Positions 33,410 through 43,604 of a stretch of DNA of 64,000 bases are shown here, in pieces. The notes beneath the pieces were generated by a model. That model saw only the letters and a list, made by a program, of their open reading frames with translations. It did not search any database and was not told the DNA's origin. Source of the DNA: Euptelea pleiosperma (lineage: Eukaryota > Streptophyta > Magnoliopsida > Ranunculales > Eupteleaceae); NCBI GenBank assembly GCA_035048495.1, contig CM068546.1:12778435-12842434 (forward strand), written 5' to 3'. The first letter of the stretch is position 1; each line of letters begins with the position of its first letter. The position numbers and the translations under genes are program-made.

Positions 33410-34196
33410 AAATATAGTGCTCCTTTTTACCTCATTAAATGCTTCTCTATTCCATTACTAAAATAGTTCATTAAATGTTTTGTTAGCCTTACTTACCTAT
33501 TCTCAAGTCATTAATTATTACATTTTCAGCCCCTTACTACCACTTAATTACTTTCAATACTATCATTCTTATTTTCAATACAACCCGTTGCTTCACACGT
33601 TCACACCACGCCCAACAACATTATCGCGTAGGATATCAATGTTGATGACATACGACAAAGTGAGCCATGTGGCACGCTCTTAGAGGCTGATCATATGGAT
33701 GTTTTGCCCATCTCTAGGTAGACACCTACATACCAAAAATCATCTTGATTGGTGATTTCTAACCTTTGGAAATTGAGTACCCCAAATAATACTTGAAATC
33801 CATAGCTAAAAATAAACCAGGGAAAAGACTCTAATCCAACAGATAGAAATTACTAATTAGTATGAATTTTGTTATGTAAATCCAACTAGTGATGGACCAA
33901 ACATCTGAACGGTCAGTGGTCCTTAAGAGTGTGCCAAGTGGCTCATAATGCGGTCTATCGTCAAGGTTGATAATGGACCTCTTATATGATAACGTTGCTG
34001 AGCGTGATGTGAACGTGTGAAGCAAGGGGCTGTATTGAAAATAATAATGGCGGCATTGAAAAGTAATTAAGTGGTAACAAGGGACTGAAAATGTAATAAT
34101 GCCTTGAGGATGGGTAATACAGGTAACAAAGCATTTAATGAACTATTTTAGTTCTTGGCACAGTGAGACATTTAATGAGGTAGAAAATAGCAATTA
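33410..34196. mobile_element. Long foldback with a family A core
   Basis: The outer left arm (tttttacctcattaaatgct, acttaattactttcaatac, tacaacccgttgcttcacac, gttcacaccacgcccaacaa) is inverted on the right (gcgtgatgtgaacgtgtgaa, gggctgtattgaaaataata, aaaagtaattaagtgg, catttaatgaggtagaaaa). The centre (33655-33960) is a family A hairpin with gagccatgtggcac and ccaagtggctcat. The arms pair continuously into the core, so the whole 790 bp may be one unit. Confidence 0.7.
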
Positions 34197-34211
34197 TATA
34201 TATATATATAG
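34193..34211. repeat. (AT)n microsatellites around family C
   Basis: AT runs at 34193-34210 and 34613-34638 bracket the MITE, which suggests insertion into a single AT tract. Confidence 0.7.
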
Positions 34212-34604
34212 GTCAGGATCGGGGGAGGACAATTTCATACAACGTTTTTGACAACAATTTTGGTGTACCCACATGGAAGATGAATCAATGGCTGAATTTT
34301 GGTGAGGATGATCTCCTCACCTTATAGATCATCCCTACAAAAAATCAGCCTATTCTGGAATTTCTAACCCCATTAAATGTGGTTTTCAAATTTAGGATAA
34401 AAATAAACAGTCCATAATTCTTCAACTTGTAAACCAGTCTACGAATATTAGAATAATTTGAATTTTTGTGAGGATGATCTCCTCACCATAGAGACCATCC
34501 TCGCAAAAAATCATCCCATTCCAATACTTCTAATTTATAAATTAGCCCGCGCCAATTTTGTTGTAAAAAACATTGTATGAAATAGTTGTCCACCGATCCT
34601 GACC
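34211..34604. mobile_element. MITE family C (copy 3, complete)
   Basis: GGTCAGGATCGGGGGAGGAC on the left pairs with gtccaccgatcctgacc on the right. The inner arms have gaggatgatctcctcacc twice, in direct and inverted context. AT repeats lie on both sides. Confidence 0.75.
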
Positions 34605-34629
34605 CTATAAATAGTATATATATATATAT

Positions 34630-35030
34630 ATATATATACACTAGTAGGTGGCCCGTGCCCATGACACTCTCCGACACAATGTTTACCAAAATCGGGTGTG
34701 AGTGGCTGAGATCCACCGTCCATTTGGGGGATAAGATCTCGGCCATCCTTTATGAAGCCGAATAAGAGGGGAGACAATTTCCCTGTTTTGTTATATACTA
34801 GTGGGTGCCCCGTGCCATCGGCAATCCTTGACAAAGAATTTTACAAAATCAGGTGAGTGGCTGAGATCCACTGTCCATTTGGGGGAGGATTAGATCTCGG
34901 CCCTTCTTTGTTGATGCCTATAAGAGGAGGTATAAGTGGGGAGACAACTACTATATTTTGTTATATAGAATAGTAAATGGCTTGTGCCTATGACACTCCC
35001 CAAAAAATGCATTTACAAAAATTGGGTGCC
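34630..35030. repeat. Tandem array of about 160-bp units starting TATACTAGTGGGTGCCCCGT
   Basis: Three consecutive units begin at about 34634, 34791 and 34960. Each has a (g)gcccgtgcc-like head, a gagtggctgagatccac middle and a gtccatttgggggataaga-like part. The third is interrupted at about 35030 and seems to resume at 35530 (gagtggttgagatccgactg). The heads match the left end of the insertion at 18514. Confidence 0.7.
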
Positions 35031-35390
35031 TTCGGCACTCAAACGGTATAACAGATTGGGGGCGTTACTATTATTTCCGTTATAACATATTGTAACGCAC
35101 ATTGGCAAAAAACGAAAAATAATGGAAAGCAACGGAAATAACGAAAAATAACGGTGCTAAAACTAAAATTTTGATTTTTCAAATATTCACTAAAATTTAT
35201 AACATAAAATAATTGAAAAATAACAGAAATAACATATGTTTTTTAACATTTTTTTTCAAAAACTAATAGTCGTTGTTTTGTTATAATGGAAAAATAACAG
35301 AAAATAACGGTTGTTATTTTCTGAGCGTTAAAACGGTACATAACGTAATGAGGGAGGTCCAAAACCATTATAACAACCGCTATTCATAGC
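35030..35390. mobile_element. Fragment related to the cgttataacgg hAT MITE, inverted
   Basis: cggtataacagattgggggc, gttatttccgttataac, aacggtacataacgtaatga, gggaggtccaaaaccattat. These are inverted counterparts of words in 25711-26080. The CATGG/CCTTG termini are missing. It lies inside the third tandem unit. Confidence 0.5.
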
Positions 35391-35529
35391 GTACACAGAA
35401 TCTCTTTACTTTTGGGCCCATGAACCCTATTTATGTTCGGTACATATTTGGTGGACGTACACCAAATCCAAGTCTGTATAGTTAAATATTAGATTTCCCC
35501 GAAAATCATAACATGAGGCAAATAAATGA

Positions 35530-36370
35530 GTGGGAGTGAGTGGTTGAGATCCGACTGTCCAACATTAGATGGATGGATTTGATCTCAACCACTATTTATC
35601 TTATGAAGCCAGATAAGATAAGGGGTAAGATGAAAGTACGGTTTTTTCGCGTCGTTGGTTACGGAAACCCTAGAATCAACACATTTGTAATTATCCGAAT
35701 CTTTAATCTTATAAAATATGAGATATTGTATAGGGATTCGTGTCGGATGTCGATCTGCACTCGGGATTAGTTAGATTAGCGTAATAACGAACATGAAATG
35801 ACGAAAAATATTACAAAAATTGATGGAGAGGTGAGAATGAGATGAGGGTCACTTTAAAACATCTATTTTGGAGAGATTTCCATTACTAACAATAAGAACA
35901 TAAAAATCAAGACAAACTCTGCTAAATTATTATTAATTCATTGATCCGAAGCTCATTACAAAATTCTAATCAAAATAAGAAATAATAAAACTTACTAGAA
36001 AGCAAATAAAGAAAGTGGTTAGAGAGAGAAAAATATGAGAGAGGAAGTTCTAAAACCTAGAGAGGGAAGCCAAATGAGGAGAGAGAAAGTAAGAAACATT
36101 GATCACTAGAGAGAGAAATAAAAGAAAAATAAGAAGAGGAAGAAGAGAGAAGATGAGAGATAGAGAGAGTTGGAACACCTAGATAGAGAAAGGTAGAGAT
36201 AGAAAGAGAGATTCAAACCTTGAACCCGAAGAAAAAAATTGACCACTGCCAAGAAGAAGACCGTGGGTCGATCGATGCGCAACTCGGAAGAAGATGGCCA
36301 TGACTGACTTTGGAGATGGAGGCAATGTAGCAAGGTCATGGCAAATGGTGGTGCTCTAGTGATTTCAGGT
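35530..36370. other. No gene supported; GA-rich tract
   Basis: 35530-35680 continues the tandem-unit sequence. 36020-36220 is a GA-rich stretch (agagagagaaa words) with no coding evidence. Confidence 0.35.
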
Positions 36371-36379
36371 GCGAATGGG

Positions 36380-37640
36380 GGGGGGGGGGTCCCACGTCCA
36401 AACGGAAAGTATCACTAACTGAAAAGTTAAACGAAACAAAGGTTACCTATGCAGCACCGTTGCAAATACAACATCCAACCTTAGCCAAGGCACACTGCCG
36501 ATGCATCCATGTCCTCTGAGTCAACGCTACGAATCCACGCACGCCCTTCTAGGAAAGAAGTCTTATCCGCTTGTTCAGTTTGGTACACCCCAAACCTACC
36601 TTCGACCAACTCCTCTGATCTTAATTCTCAACACAGGTGAAGGATTCAGTACACCCTGAACCCCAAGTTGCTTAAAAGGTGTTTGAGTCACACTGGTACT
36701 CTCATTCTTACTAGGTTAAATATAAAAGTGAAAAACCTAGGCTGAGTAAAGATCAATCTCTTGACTTCGATCGAGAAGAGAACAAGCTTACAAGATGTGA
36801 ATGAAAATAAGCTTCTTGCTCTTCGGAATGGACACTCTACTAAATATAGCATTTGCTTCTCTCTCTTGAAGATTGAGTCACTCTGTGTCTCTGTGTGTTT
36901 TTAGAGAAAGCATAGAGGGGTTATATTTATAGAATTTCAAAACCCTGAGTCATGTGAAACGTGGGATAATGGAACCATGAATTTTGGATCTGATAAAACC
37001 GATTCTGTTCAAAGTCCAATCGATTGTACACTTGGTCCAATCGATTGGGCTCAATAAGTTTTCTGTTCCGAAGGTACCAACCGATTGCACAAGGTTCTCC
37101 AATCGATTTGACATTTATAACTTTCTGTCTCGAAGGCTCCAATCGATTAATCAGAGTCTCCAATCGATTTGACATTTATAACTTTCTATCCCGAAGGCTC
37201 CAATCGATTAATCAGAGTCTCCAATCGATTTGACTCAGAAAGATTTCTGCCTCGTAGTGTCCAATCGATTACACAGTGTCTCCAATCGATTGGGCTATGT
37301 CTAATCGATTGGGGACACATGTCCAATTGATTGGACTTTCCCACTAGTCAATAAAATTGACTTTGACTCAGGTCTGTCCAACGACTAAGTCTGACCATTA
37401 TATTTTATTCATTTTAATCAACTCCTATAGCTACTAAGTCACATACCTTCCTAATCGAGTGTACACGATTGTTAACTGACAAATCGGCAGTTACTCAAAT
37501 GACTCATGTCGTTAACTGTCTGATTCTTGTTGTCTCTGTCTTTTAGTCTTCACGTAGTTGGCGAAGTAAGTGTACCACGACATCTTCACGCTACACTTGT
37601 GCTCGTAGGAACGGTTACGAGAATGTTTTTATGTCAAACG
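36380..37640. repeat. LTR-like retroelement fragment
   Basis: It starts with ggtcccacgtccaaacgga, shared with 40675-40700 (gggtccacgtccaaacgag). It contains a TATA-like ggttatatttatag at 36917 and ends in a block of ATCGATT repeats. No primer site, polypurine tract or coding domain is visible. It is probably a relic of the family whose other traces are at 1-480 and 40670-41110. Confidence 0.35.
37010..37340. repeat. Cluster of CCAATCGATT repeats with a 60-bp tandem unit
   Basis: At least nine copies of TCCAATCGATT(T/G/A) occur in 330 bp. Between 37107 and 37235 a unit of about 60 bp (ctccaatcgatttgacattt, ataactttctgtctcgaagg, ctccaatcgattaatcagag) is tandemly repeated. Spacing is irregular and the motif itself is palindromic (ATCGAT). 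It is not a CRISPR array. Confidence 0.8.
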
Positions 37641-38810
37641 AAATCTTTACCAAATTAAAAATGAAAATATTTCTTACACTATATACATCAAATTGATCTT
37701 AAAAAAAAAAAGACAATCTTTTTTTATCCACATTCATACGTCCATTCGTGCTTAAGAGTGTTCCTCGTAGCCGAGAGCAAAAATTGTTTCAATTTCTTTT
37801 TCTTTGGCTTGATGCGCGACTTCTCAAAGCTCCGGGTCTTCAAAAAATATATTCACCTGCACTTCTGAAATTTTGATAAGTGATCATACTACAAAGGATC
37901 AGCCGATCACATTATTCTATCTTCATTTGTTGCCTACTAAGCTCTATCAGTCCAAGCGGGTGCTAAAGAACTTGGCAATTGCTGTTAAGAATAACAGATT
38001 TGTGTCGATTCATCAGGCTATTTTCAATCTGTTATATACATATAGAATTAGATATTTATTTATTTTAGGTGGATGAAAAAAAAACTTATCTAAATAAGCT
38101 CTAATTAATTTGAAAAAAAATATAGATAAAAAAATAAAAATAAAATAGATATTCAAAGGAGAAGTGGAGGAGACATGCTTGCAATTTTTTGTGGAGAGTT
38201 GTGTAAAGATCATTGATGTTTTCTCCGTCCATGTATAATTTTTGTTTAATTAAACAGAAAAATAAAAAAAATAATGAAAAAATAATCTAAAAAAGAGAAA
38301 AAACATACAATGAGGCAAAAAAAATATATGGTCAATAAGTTGATTAGCCCGCATCAATGTAGAAAATTTTTTTGCTCCTGCGTCTTTTGTTAGGAGACGT
38401 TTCAGCCATTGGACGATTGATGAAGAGATTTTATAAGGAAAGCAAAGACATTTTAAGAAGTTTTAGGTAAAAAAAAGCATAGATCGACGTTTTAGGAAAG
38501 CGTAGAGACGTTTTAGGAAAACGTAGAGACGTTTTTAAGGAGAGTTTTAGAAAGTTTTAAGAAAACAAAAAGACATTTTAAGAATGAAAGACGTTTTAAG
38601 AAACCAAATAGACGTTTTAAGAGAGGAGATAGACGTTTTGGATAGTATGTAATAGTTTTGGAATAATTGTATTAATGCAGGAAGGAAGAAGATGATAGAA
38701 AATTCGGTGTCAATGACATGGCACTCTGCATGAGGAGAGTGTCACGTCAACTTGATGTGGAGGAGAGAGAGAGATGATGCCCACTTCTCTGCTATAGTAT
38801 AGATATATAG
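37640..38810. other. No gene supported; right end of an insertion
   Basis: AT-rich DNA. 38380-38650 repeats the word gacgttttaagga/aaacgtagagac many times (imperfect short tandem repeats, units about 25-35 bp). The end cttctctgctatagtatagata (38785-38805) resembles the right end of the insertion at 21560-21578. Confidence 0.4.
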
Positions 38811-38930
38811 ATTTGCATGAGAAAGTACGCATCTTAACATGTCTTTCATCATGAATATATAAAAACTGTGTAGTCTTGTGTCATTCATTATTTCTTGATT
38901 TTGATTCTTTTATTAAGATCGAACGGTGAC
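38811..38930 (+). other. Orphan GRP 3' flank
   Basis: atttgcatgagaaagtacgc, atcttaacatgtctttcatc, aaaactgtgtagtcttgtgt and cattcat match the DNA just downstream of GRP3 (44720-44800) and GRP1 (22110-22190). No glycine-rich gene is adjacent. It may be the displaced 3' flank of GRP2, pushed about 5.6 kb away, or a remnant of a lost copy. Confidence 0.6.
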
Positions 38931-38934
38931 CCTG

Positions 38935-39270
38935 TTTTGGATGGGGTGATCCAGATCAAGATCGACCCCCACTGATCTGAACGATATTGGGGTTTTCTCA
39001 GCAAGATAGTTCAGATCGGGACGATCCGGACTGGGATTGGCGGGCACCGATCCAACCTCCAATCCCGAGACTTTGAACCACGCATGATCTGGAGTCTGGA
39101 CTGTACGGGTGTTAATGAGCCATAGCTCAAAAACTCGCAGAAATCGAACAATAACCATCCGATGTATGGATTGAACTTTGTAATAGCAGCAGTCAATGTT
39201 TTAAGCTTTAGATCCTATGGTCGGAATTGACACCATTACTTCAATTATTGAGACATGGTCCACCCAAGCA
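38935..39270. repeat. Dispersed repeat family D (copy 3)
   Basis: ctggactgtacgggtgttaa, tgagccatagctcaaaaact, gaacaataaccatccgatgt and atgttttaagctttagatcc match copies at 24945 and 44950. Confidence 0.55.
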
Positions 39271-39582
39271 AGTGTAGGCTTCCTCCAGTCCATGTTACAC
39301 CTGTCATTTTGAGAGAAGGATGTATCAAACTACTGCAAAAAAGGTCAATAATTAAGTACGACTCCATGCATGTACTCGGCGAAACTAGTAAGACCTCCTT
39401 TGATCATTGGTCAACAAGTTGACTGACATAGACACAACCAGTTAGAAAGACCAAAATGACCTTAAAAACTAAATTCTGTACAAATTTAAGAAAAAGTCCA
39501 AGTTTTTTGGTCTTTTTCAGATATTACTAATCATGTCTCAAAATTTTGAGGGATTACAGGTAACATCAATTCGCAACTTCGA

Positions 39583-39765
39583 TGACAGGGCAGCAGATGA
39601 TGGCACGTGGATTTGTACGGACTGACCACCTCTGCCTCACCACACACGTACCCAGGTGAGTACTCAAGTGCTTTTTTGCCAAAACACTCACCAGTGTACG
39701 TGGGCGGTGAGGCCTAGGTGGTCAGTCCGTACAAATCCACGTGCCATCATCTGCTGCCCTGTCTT
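39583..39765. mobile_element. Foldback element with about 70-bp near-perfect arms
   Basis: gacagggcagcagatgatgg, cacgtggatttgtacggact and gaccacctctgcctcacc on the left are complemented by ggtgaggcctaggtggtcag, tccgtacaaatccacgtgcc and atcatctgctgccctgtc on the right. The loop is 39650-39692. The arms are almost identical, so it is probably young. Confidence 0.8.
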
Positions 39766-39802
39766 CTCCTTCAATGACAGGGCCGGTCATCAAAGTTTTA
39801 TC

Positions 39803-39857
39803 CACCCACGACTACAAGGTTAAGAGCCTTGCGCTCTACCAACTGAGCTAGACGGGC
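39803..39857 (-). tRNA. Truncated tRNA-Lys(CUU)
   Basis: On the - strand the sequence starts GCCCGTCTAGCTCAGTTGGT, with an intact acceptor 5' strand, D-arm (A box TAGCTCAGTTGG) and anticodon arm CAAGGCTCTTAACCTTG (anticodon CTT). After the variable region (TAGTCGTGGGTGG) the T-arm and acceptor 3' strand are missing, replaced by ataaaactttgatgacc, which is a family A MITE end. Without the B box and 3' half it cannot give a mature tRNA. It is best read as a tRNA gene cut by a MITE or captured at its edge. Confidence 0.75.
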
Positions 39858-39959
39858 TACTAAAGTGTCAAAGTGAGTGTCTACTTTTTGATAATCTTGG
39901 CAAGTACTCAAGTTATATCGCATTGTTGTCACCAAGTTCAGAAGAAAACGTTGGAGTGC

Positions 39960-40300
39960 TAGTTTCGGTGGCGTCATACCACCACATGGAGCTCACTGTA
40001 TGGCCTACTATATATAACCTTGCGGATGTTGGTCCAGCTCTTGGTGAATCTATATATCAAGTATCAACTTGTTCGATGATTTGTAACAGTTATACTTTAG
40101 TATCAATAGAAAAATGCTGAAATCCAACGGCCAAAATTCAAGCAAATTAAAATGCTAAATCCAATGGATATCACCAGCTAAATAGATTTTGATTTTTTTT
40201 TATGTGGATCCATCAAGAGGTGGACCAAACATCCATAAGGTAAGTGGCCTGGGAATACCACATGGCAGGGGGACTTCAAAAACTTGGGGTCCAACTTTGA
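39960..40300. mobile_element. Variant family A-like MITE
   Basis: It shares its arm and centre words with 12885-13175: ggtccagctcttggtgaatc, aaaatgctgaaatccaacgg, ctaaatccaatggatat, gatccatcaagaggtggacc, aaacatccataaggtaagtg, and a ggcagggggacttca end. Confidence 0.5.
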
Positions 40301-42120
40301 AATGGGCCATGATGATCAGTTACTTGACATTATTAGGGGTACTTGTCAAGTGGAGAGACACTTGTCACCAATTTTATATACTAGCGATTGAAATATTACA
40401 TCTAAAGAAAAAGATGGTGGGGGGATTTAAAAATTTAACTAGCCTTAAATACGTTTTACTGGTCCCGTCTGGGTAATCTAATCATATGTATGCAATCTTA
40501 GTATAGTTTATTTTATTAATAGCGATTAATTTAACAGACCCAGTTCGAATATATAGAAAATATATTATATAATTGATTTGCTTAACTTAATCTTATAGAA
40601 GTAATAATAGTACAAAGAAATCAAACTACAAAGTAAGTAATTTTTAAGTGAAAACTTTTTTAAGAAAAACCACGGGTCCACGTCCAAACGAGAAACGTGT
40701 ACTATACAAAGTTACCGGTATAGACTACACACAACATTATTCACAGCATATATACAACTCGAATCCCTCAAGCCAATGTCATTGCTCCTCGTGCTTTCCT
40801 TTACGACATGAACGAATCCACTAACACCCTTGTCGTCGGATTATATTTTCTAAGTTTTGTTTTGGTCCAACCCTGAACCTACCAATAATAGGTCTAGCTC
40901 CGATTCTCTTTCAACGCCATGATTCTGTACGTTTTGGTCCAAGTCCGGTCCAAGTCCGATGCGCACAACACTCAATGGAGATGAATGCATAGAACCATGG
41001 GGTTTCTAGGTCTCTGTGAACAAGATATATATATATGAACATGGGTTGCTCCCATCACTTCTACTAATAATGAGTGATAACATGCTTTTATGATCTACCA
41101 ATCTATGTGCTTTGCTTCATATTTACAGAGACATGATTACGATCTAGACCAGTACTGGATGCATCAATTGCCTACTACTGGGCCATAGCTCCAAATTATT
41201 ACACTGATTGTACTTTCCTAACCTTGAAACCTACCAAGGTATTTTGTTTTGCTTCATCGCTACTATAAGTGGGAAAAAACCCATGGATCTAGATCGTCCA
41301 ATTGATGTACCGCCTCGTGAGCTGGTCGTAGCGAAAAAATTGTTGGCAATATTCCCAACCTTCAGATCAACCAATTGTCTGCTAGGCTTCATTTATCCTT
41401 TTTTCTTTCTCCTTAGATCAATTTTTAATTAGGATAAGGATTTTTAGGTGTACGAATGACGAACCCAACAGGAATATCCTAAAAACAATGCCAACCTGAC
41501 CAACCCGATCGGGTTGGGCTCGGGCTGATCATGTCAAACCCGACCTCGGGTTGGGTTTATACTTGGGCTGGACGTTTTAAAGGTCGGGTTACAATCAAAA
41601 TGACTTGAATGTTCTATTTTCATGTAAGAGTGATTCTGTCAATTAAAGGTGTCTTCAGCAGTTACTGGCATTGTTGATTGACAGTTGCTTGCCGTTTTAC
41701 CCAGCTTTGAGCAGGATCTTGGCTCCGACACTGACCTAATTAGGTGCACCTGGGAGTGATGTGAGAACCCGTCCCTACTTGCAAATCCTCAAAATATTTC
41801 ACTAATTCCAATCCCCTCCATGCACGCACGCCAATGGGAAGTGACTACTCTGGATCTTCTTGTAATGGTACTGAAAAAGGCCTTCAAGTGATAAATGATT
41901 GTTTTTGCGGGAGATCTATTTTGGTCAATCTATTTTGGTTTTGGAAGACAAATGGCTTCCGAGATCCAACCCGAAACACTAAGAACTCCCCCCTACCAAC
42001 TGATATCCCCTTACGTCGGGGACCTCATGAACCTCTGAAATCAAACACTCGGAGAACTGAGCTATTAGAGCATGCTTCCCAAACACAATTACAGATTTAT
42101 TATTATTATTATTATTATTA
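40300..42120. other. No gene supported
   Basis: 40670-41110 shares scattered words with 36390-36900 (gtccacgtccaaacg, cgaatccac, acacccttg) and may be an LTR relic. An 87-codon frame starting 41834 (MGSDYSGSSCNGTEKG) has no recognised domain and ends in an ATT microsatellite. A gggttgggctcgggct tract near 41510-41590 is repetitive. Confidence 0.35.
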
Positions 42121-42122
42121 GG

Positions 42123-42879
42123 GAAAATTTCTAAAATGAAAACAAACTTTAATCTATTTACAAAAACAAAAATAAATTTCTGACATTCCCAAAAAAAGTA
42201 ACGAAGTGCTCCCTGTGAAAAGACTGACTGTCTCCTGAAAAGGTTGACAAACGCCTTTTTAAAGAGTGTTTGTACTTGACAGACGCCCTTTAAAAGGGTG
42301 TTTGCCCGCAGAGGAGTAAAACTTTTGCCCCGATACGAGCCACTCTTATCTGACAATGACCGAATGGATGTTTGGCAAATCACTAGGTGACCTACACACC
42401 AAAAAAGAAACATGATTAGTGGTTTATAAAAGTTGGATTGAAGTTATTTTCATTGGTTGATTTTAATCGTAAGAATTTGAGTGCAAAGATCCAAAGGTTG
42501 TAAATTACTAATCAGGCTGATTTTTGGACTGCAGGTCCATGAAGGGACTAATCAAACATCCATATGGTCAACATCCACTAAGAGTGTGCCACATGGCTCG
42601 TATTCAAACATCCATATAGTCAACATCCACTAAGAATGTGCCACGGTGACTCGTATTGGGACAAAAGTTTTACTCCTTTATGGGAAAGGCCCTTTTAAAG
42701 GGCGTTTGTCCGGGAAAAACGCCATTTAAAAGGGTGTTTGTCAGCCTTTTCAGCTTTTTTCAGTCAATCTTTTCACCTTTTATTTCTGAAAGGGCCTTTA
42801 GTTACTTTTTTAGATTCTCACAATTTTATTTTTGTTTTTGTAAATAGATTAAAGTTTTTTTTCTTTTTAGAAATTTTCT
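42123..42879. mobile_element. Long foldback with a family A core, inserted in an ATT microsatellite
   Basis: The left arm (gaaaatttctaaaatgaaaa, tttaatctatttacaaaaac, gaaaaggttgacaaacgcc, ccctttaaaagggtgtttg) is inverted on the right (gggcgtttgtccg, cagccttttcagc, tttttgtaaatagattaaag, ctttttagaaattttc). The core, 42310-42672, is a family A hairpin beginning gagtaaaacttttg and ending caaaagttttactc. ATT repeats flank both ends. Confidence 0.75.
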
Positions 42880-42899
42880 GTTATTATTATTATTATTAC

Positions 42900-43274
42900 T
42901 GTGAAATCTGCGGGAGCTCCAACCCATGTGAAGATAAAACAAATGTGGAACCCCACAAAGTCTGGCACCCATTCAATGAAATCAGCCTGCCCCCACACTC
43001 ACCGACCTGTACCCTAATCAGCTCGACCCCTTGTGGAACCAAATATGGATCCAAAAGGTTATATCTCGGAGTTAAAGTTTCACCTGGAAATGTATATACG
43101 ATAGCCTCTTATTTAGAAGAATCATACCTGCAGATTGAAAACCGACAATATTCATTTTGTGATGAAGAAGCTGCTAAAGTGAATGAGCAATCTTTTGGTC
43201 TGTTTGGGTTAGGTTTACATCTCAACCATTTTGATGCAGTTGCAATTCCGAGGCTTTTTTACTGCGACAACTAA
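42900..43274 (+). other. Unassigned open segment upstream of GRP3
   Basis: About 120 codons remain open (SSNPCEDKTNVEPHKVWHPF..., TIASYLEESYLQIENRQYSF, ending FYCDN). I do not recognise the protein. Its first part resembles the nucleotide sequence downstream of GRP1 and GRP3 (accccac...agtctg...cacccatt), so it may be non-coding duplicated flank that happens to be open. There is no start codon of its own. Confidence 0.2.
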
Positions 43275-43299
43275 CTATTTTGCTACTGTTGTTGAAATT

Positions 43300-43500
43300 T
43301 GGCCAACTGGATCCAGTTGACTGTTGGGATAGAGATAGTTTAATAACCCTAAAAAGTCAAAACTATACTACCAGACAGTGGAGAGGGCAGTTGGAAAAAT
43401 AAATTACCTGCTCAATAATAGATGAGGACTCATTTACTCTACACTGGTGGGTGGTGGGGTTAGTGTAGTAAAAGCTCCTCTTCCTTCTTTCATTATAAAT
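43300..43500 (+). promoter_or_regulatory. GRP3 promoter with TATA box
   Basis: ccaactggatccagttgact, agtcaaaactatactacc, cagtggagagggcagttgga, aaaaataaattacctgctca and ctggtgggtggtggggttag are shared with GRP2. The TATA string cattataaatg is at 43491-43501, about 105 bp before the start codon. Confidence 0.7.
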
Positions 43501-43604
43501 GCTCTACATCACTATTGCTATTGTTCATCATCCATATACAATTAAAAAGCCATCATCGACTTTGCTTTCTTCTTGCTGTTGGTGGTGGTGATTGTTTAGG
43601 TAAG

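Noticed and set aside
37010..37340. CRISPR-like repeated motif
   Set aside because: Irregular spacing, short palindromic motif, plant genome context; LTR-associated repeat instead.
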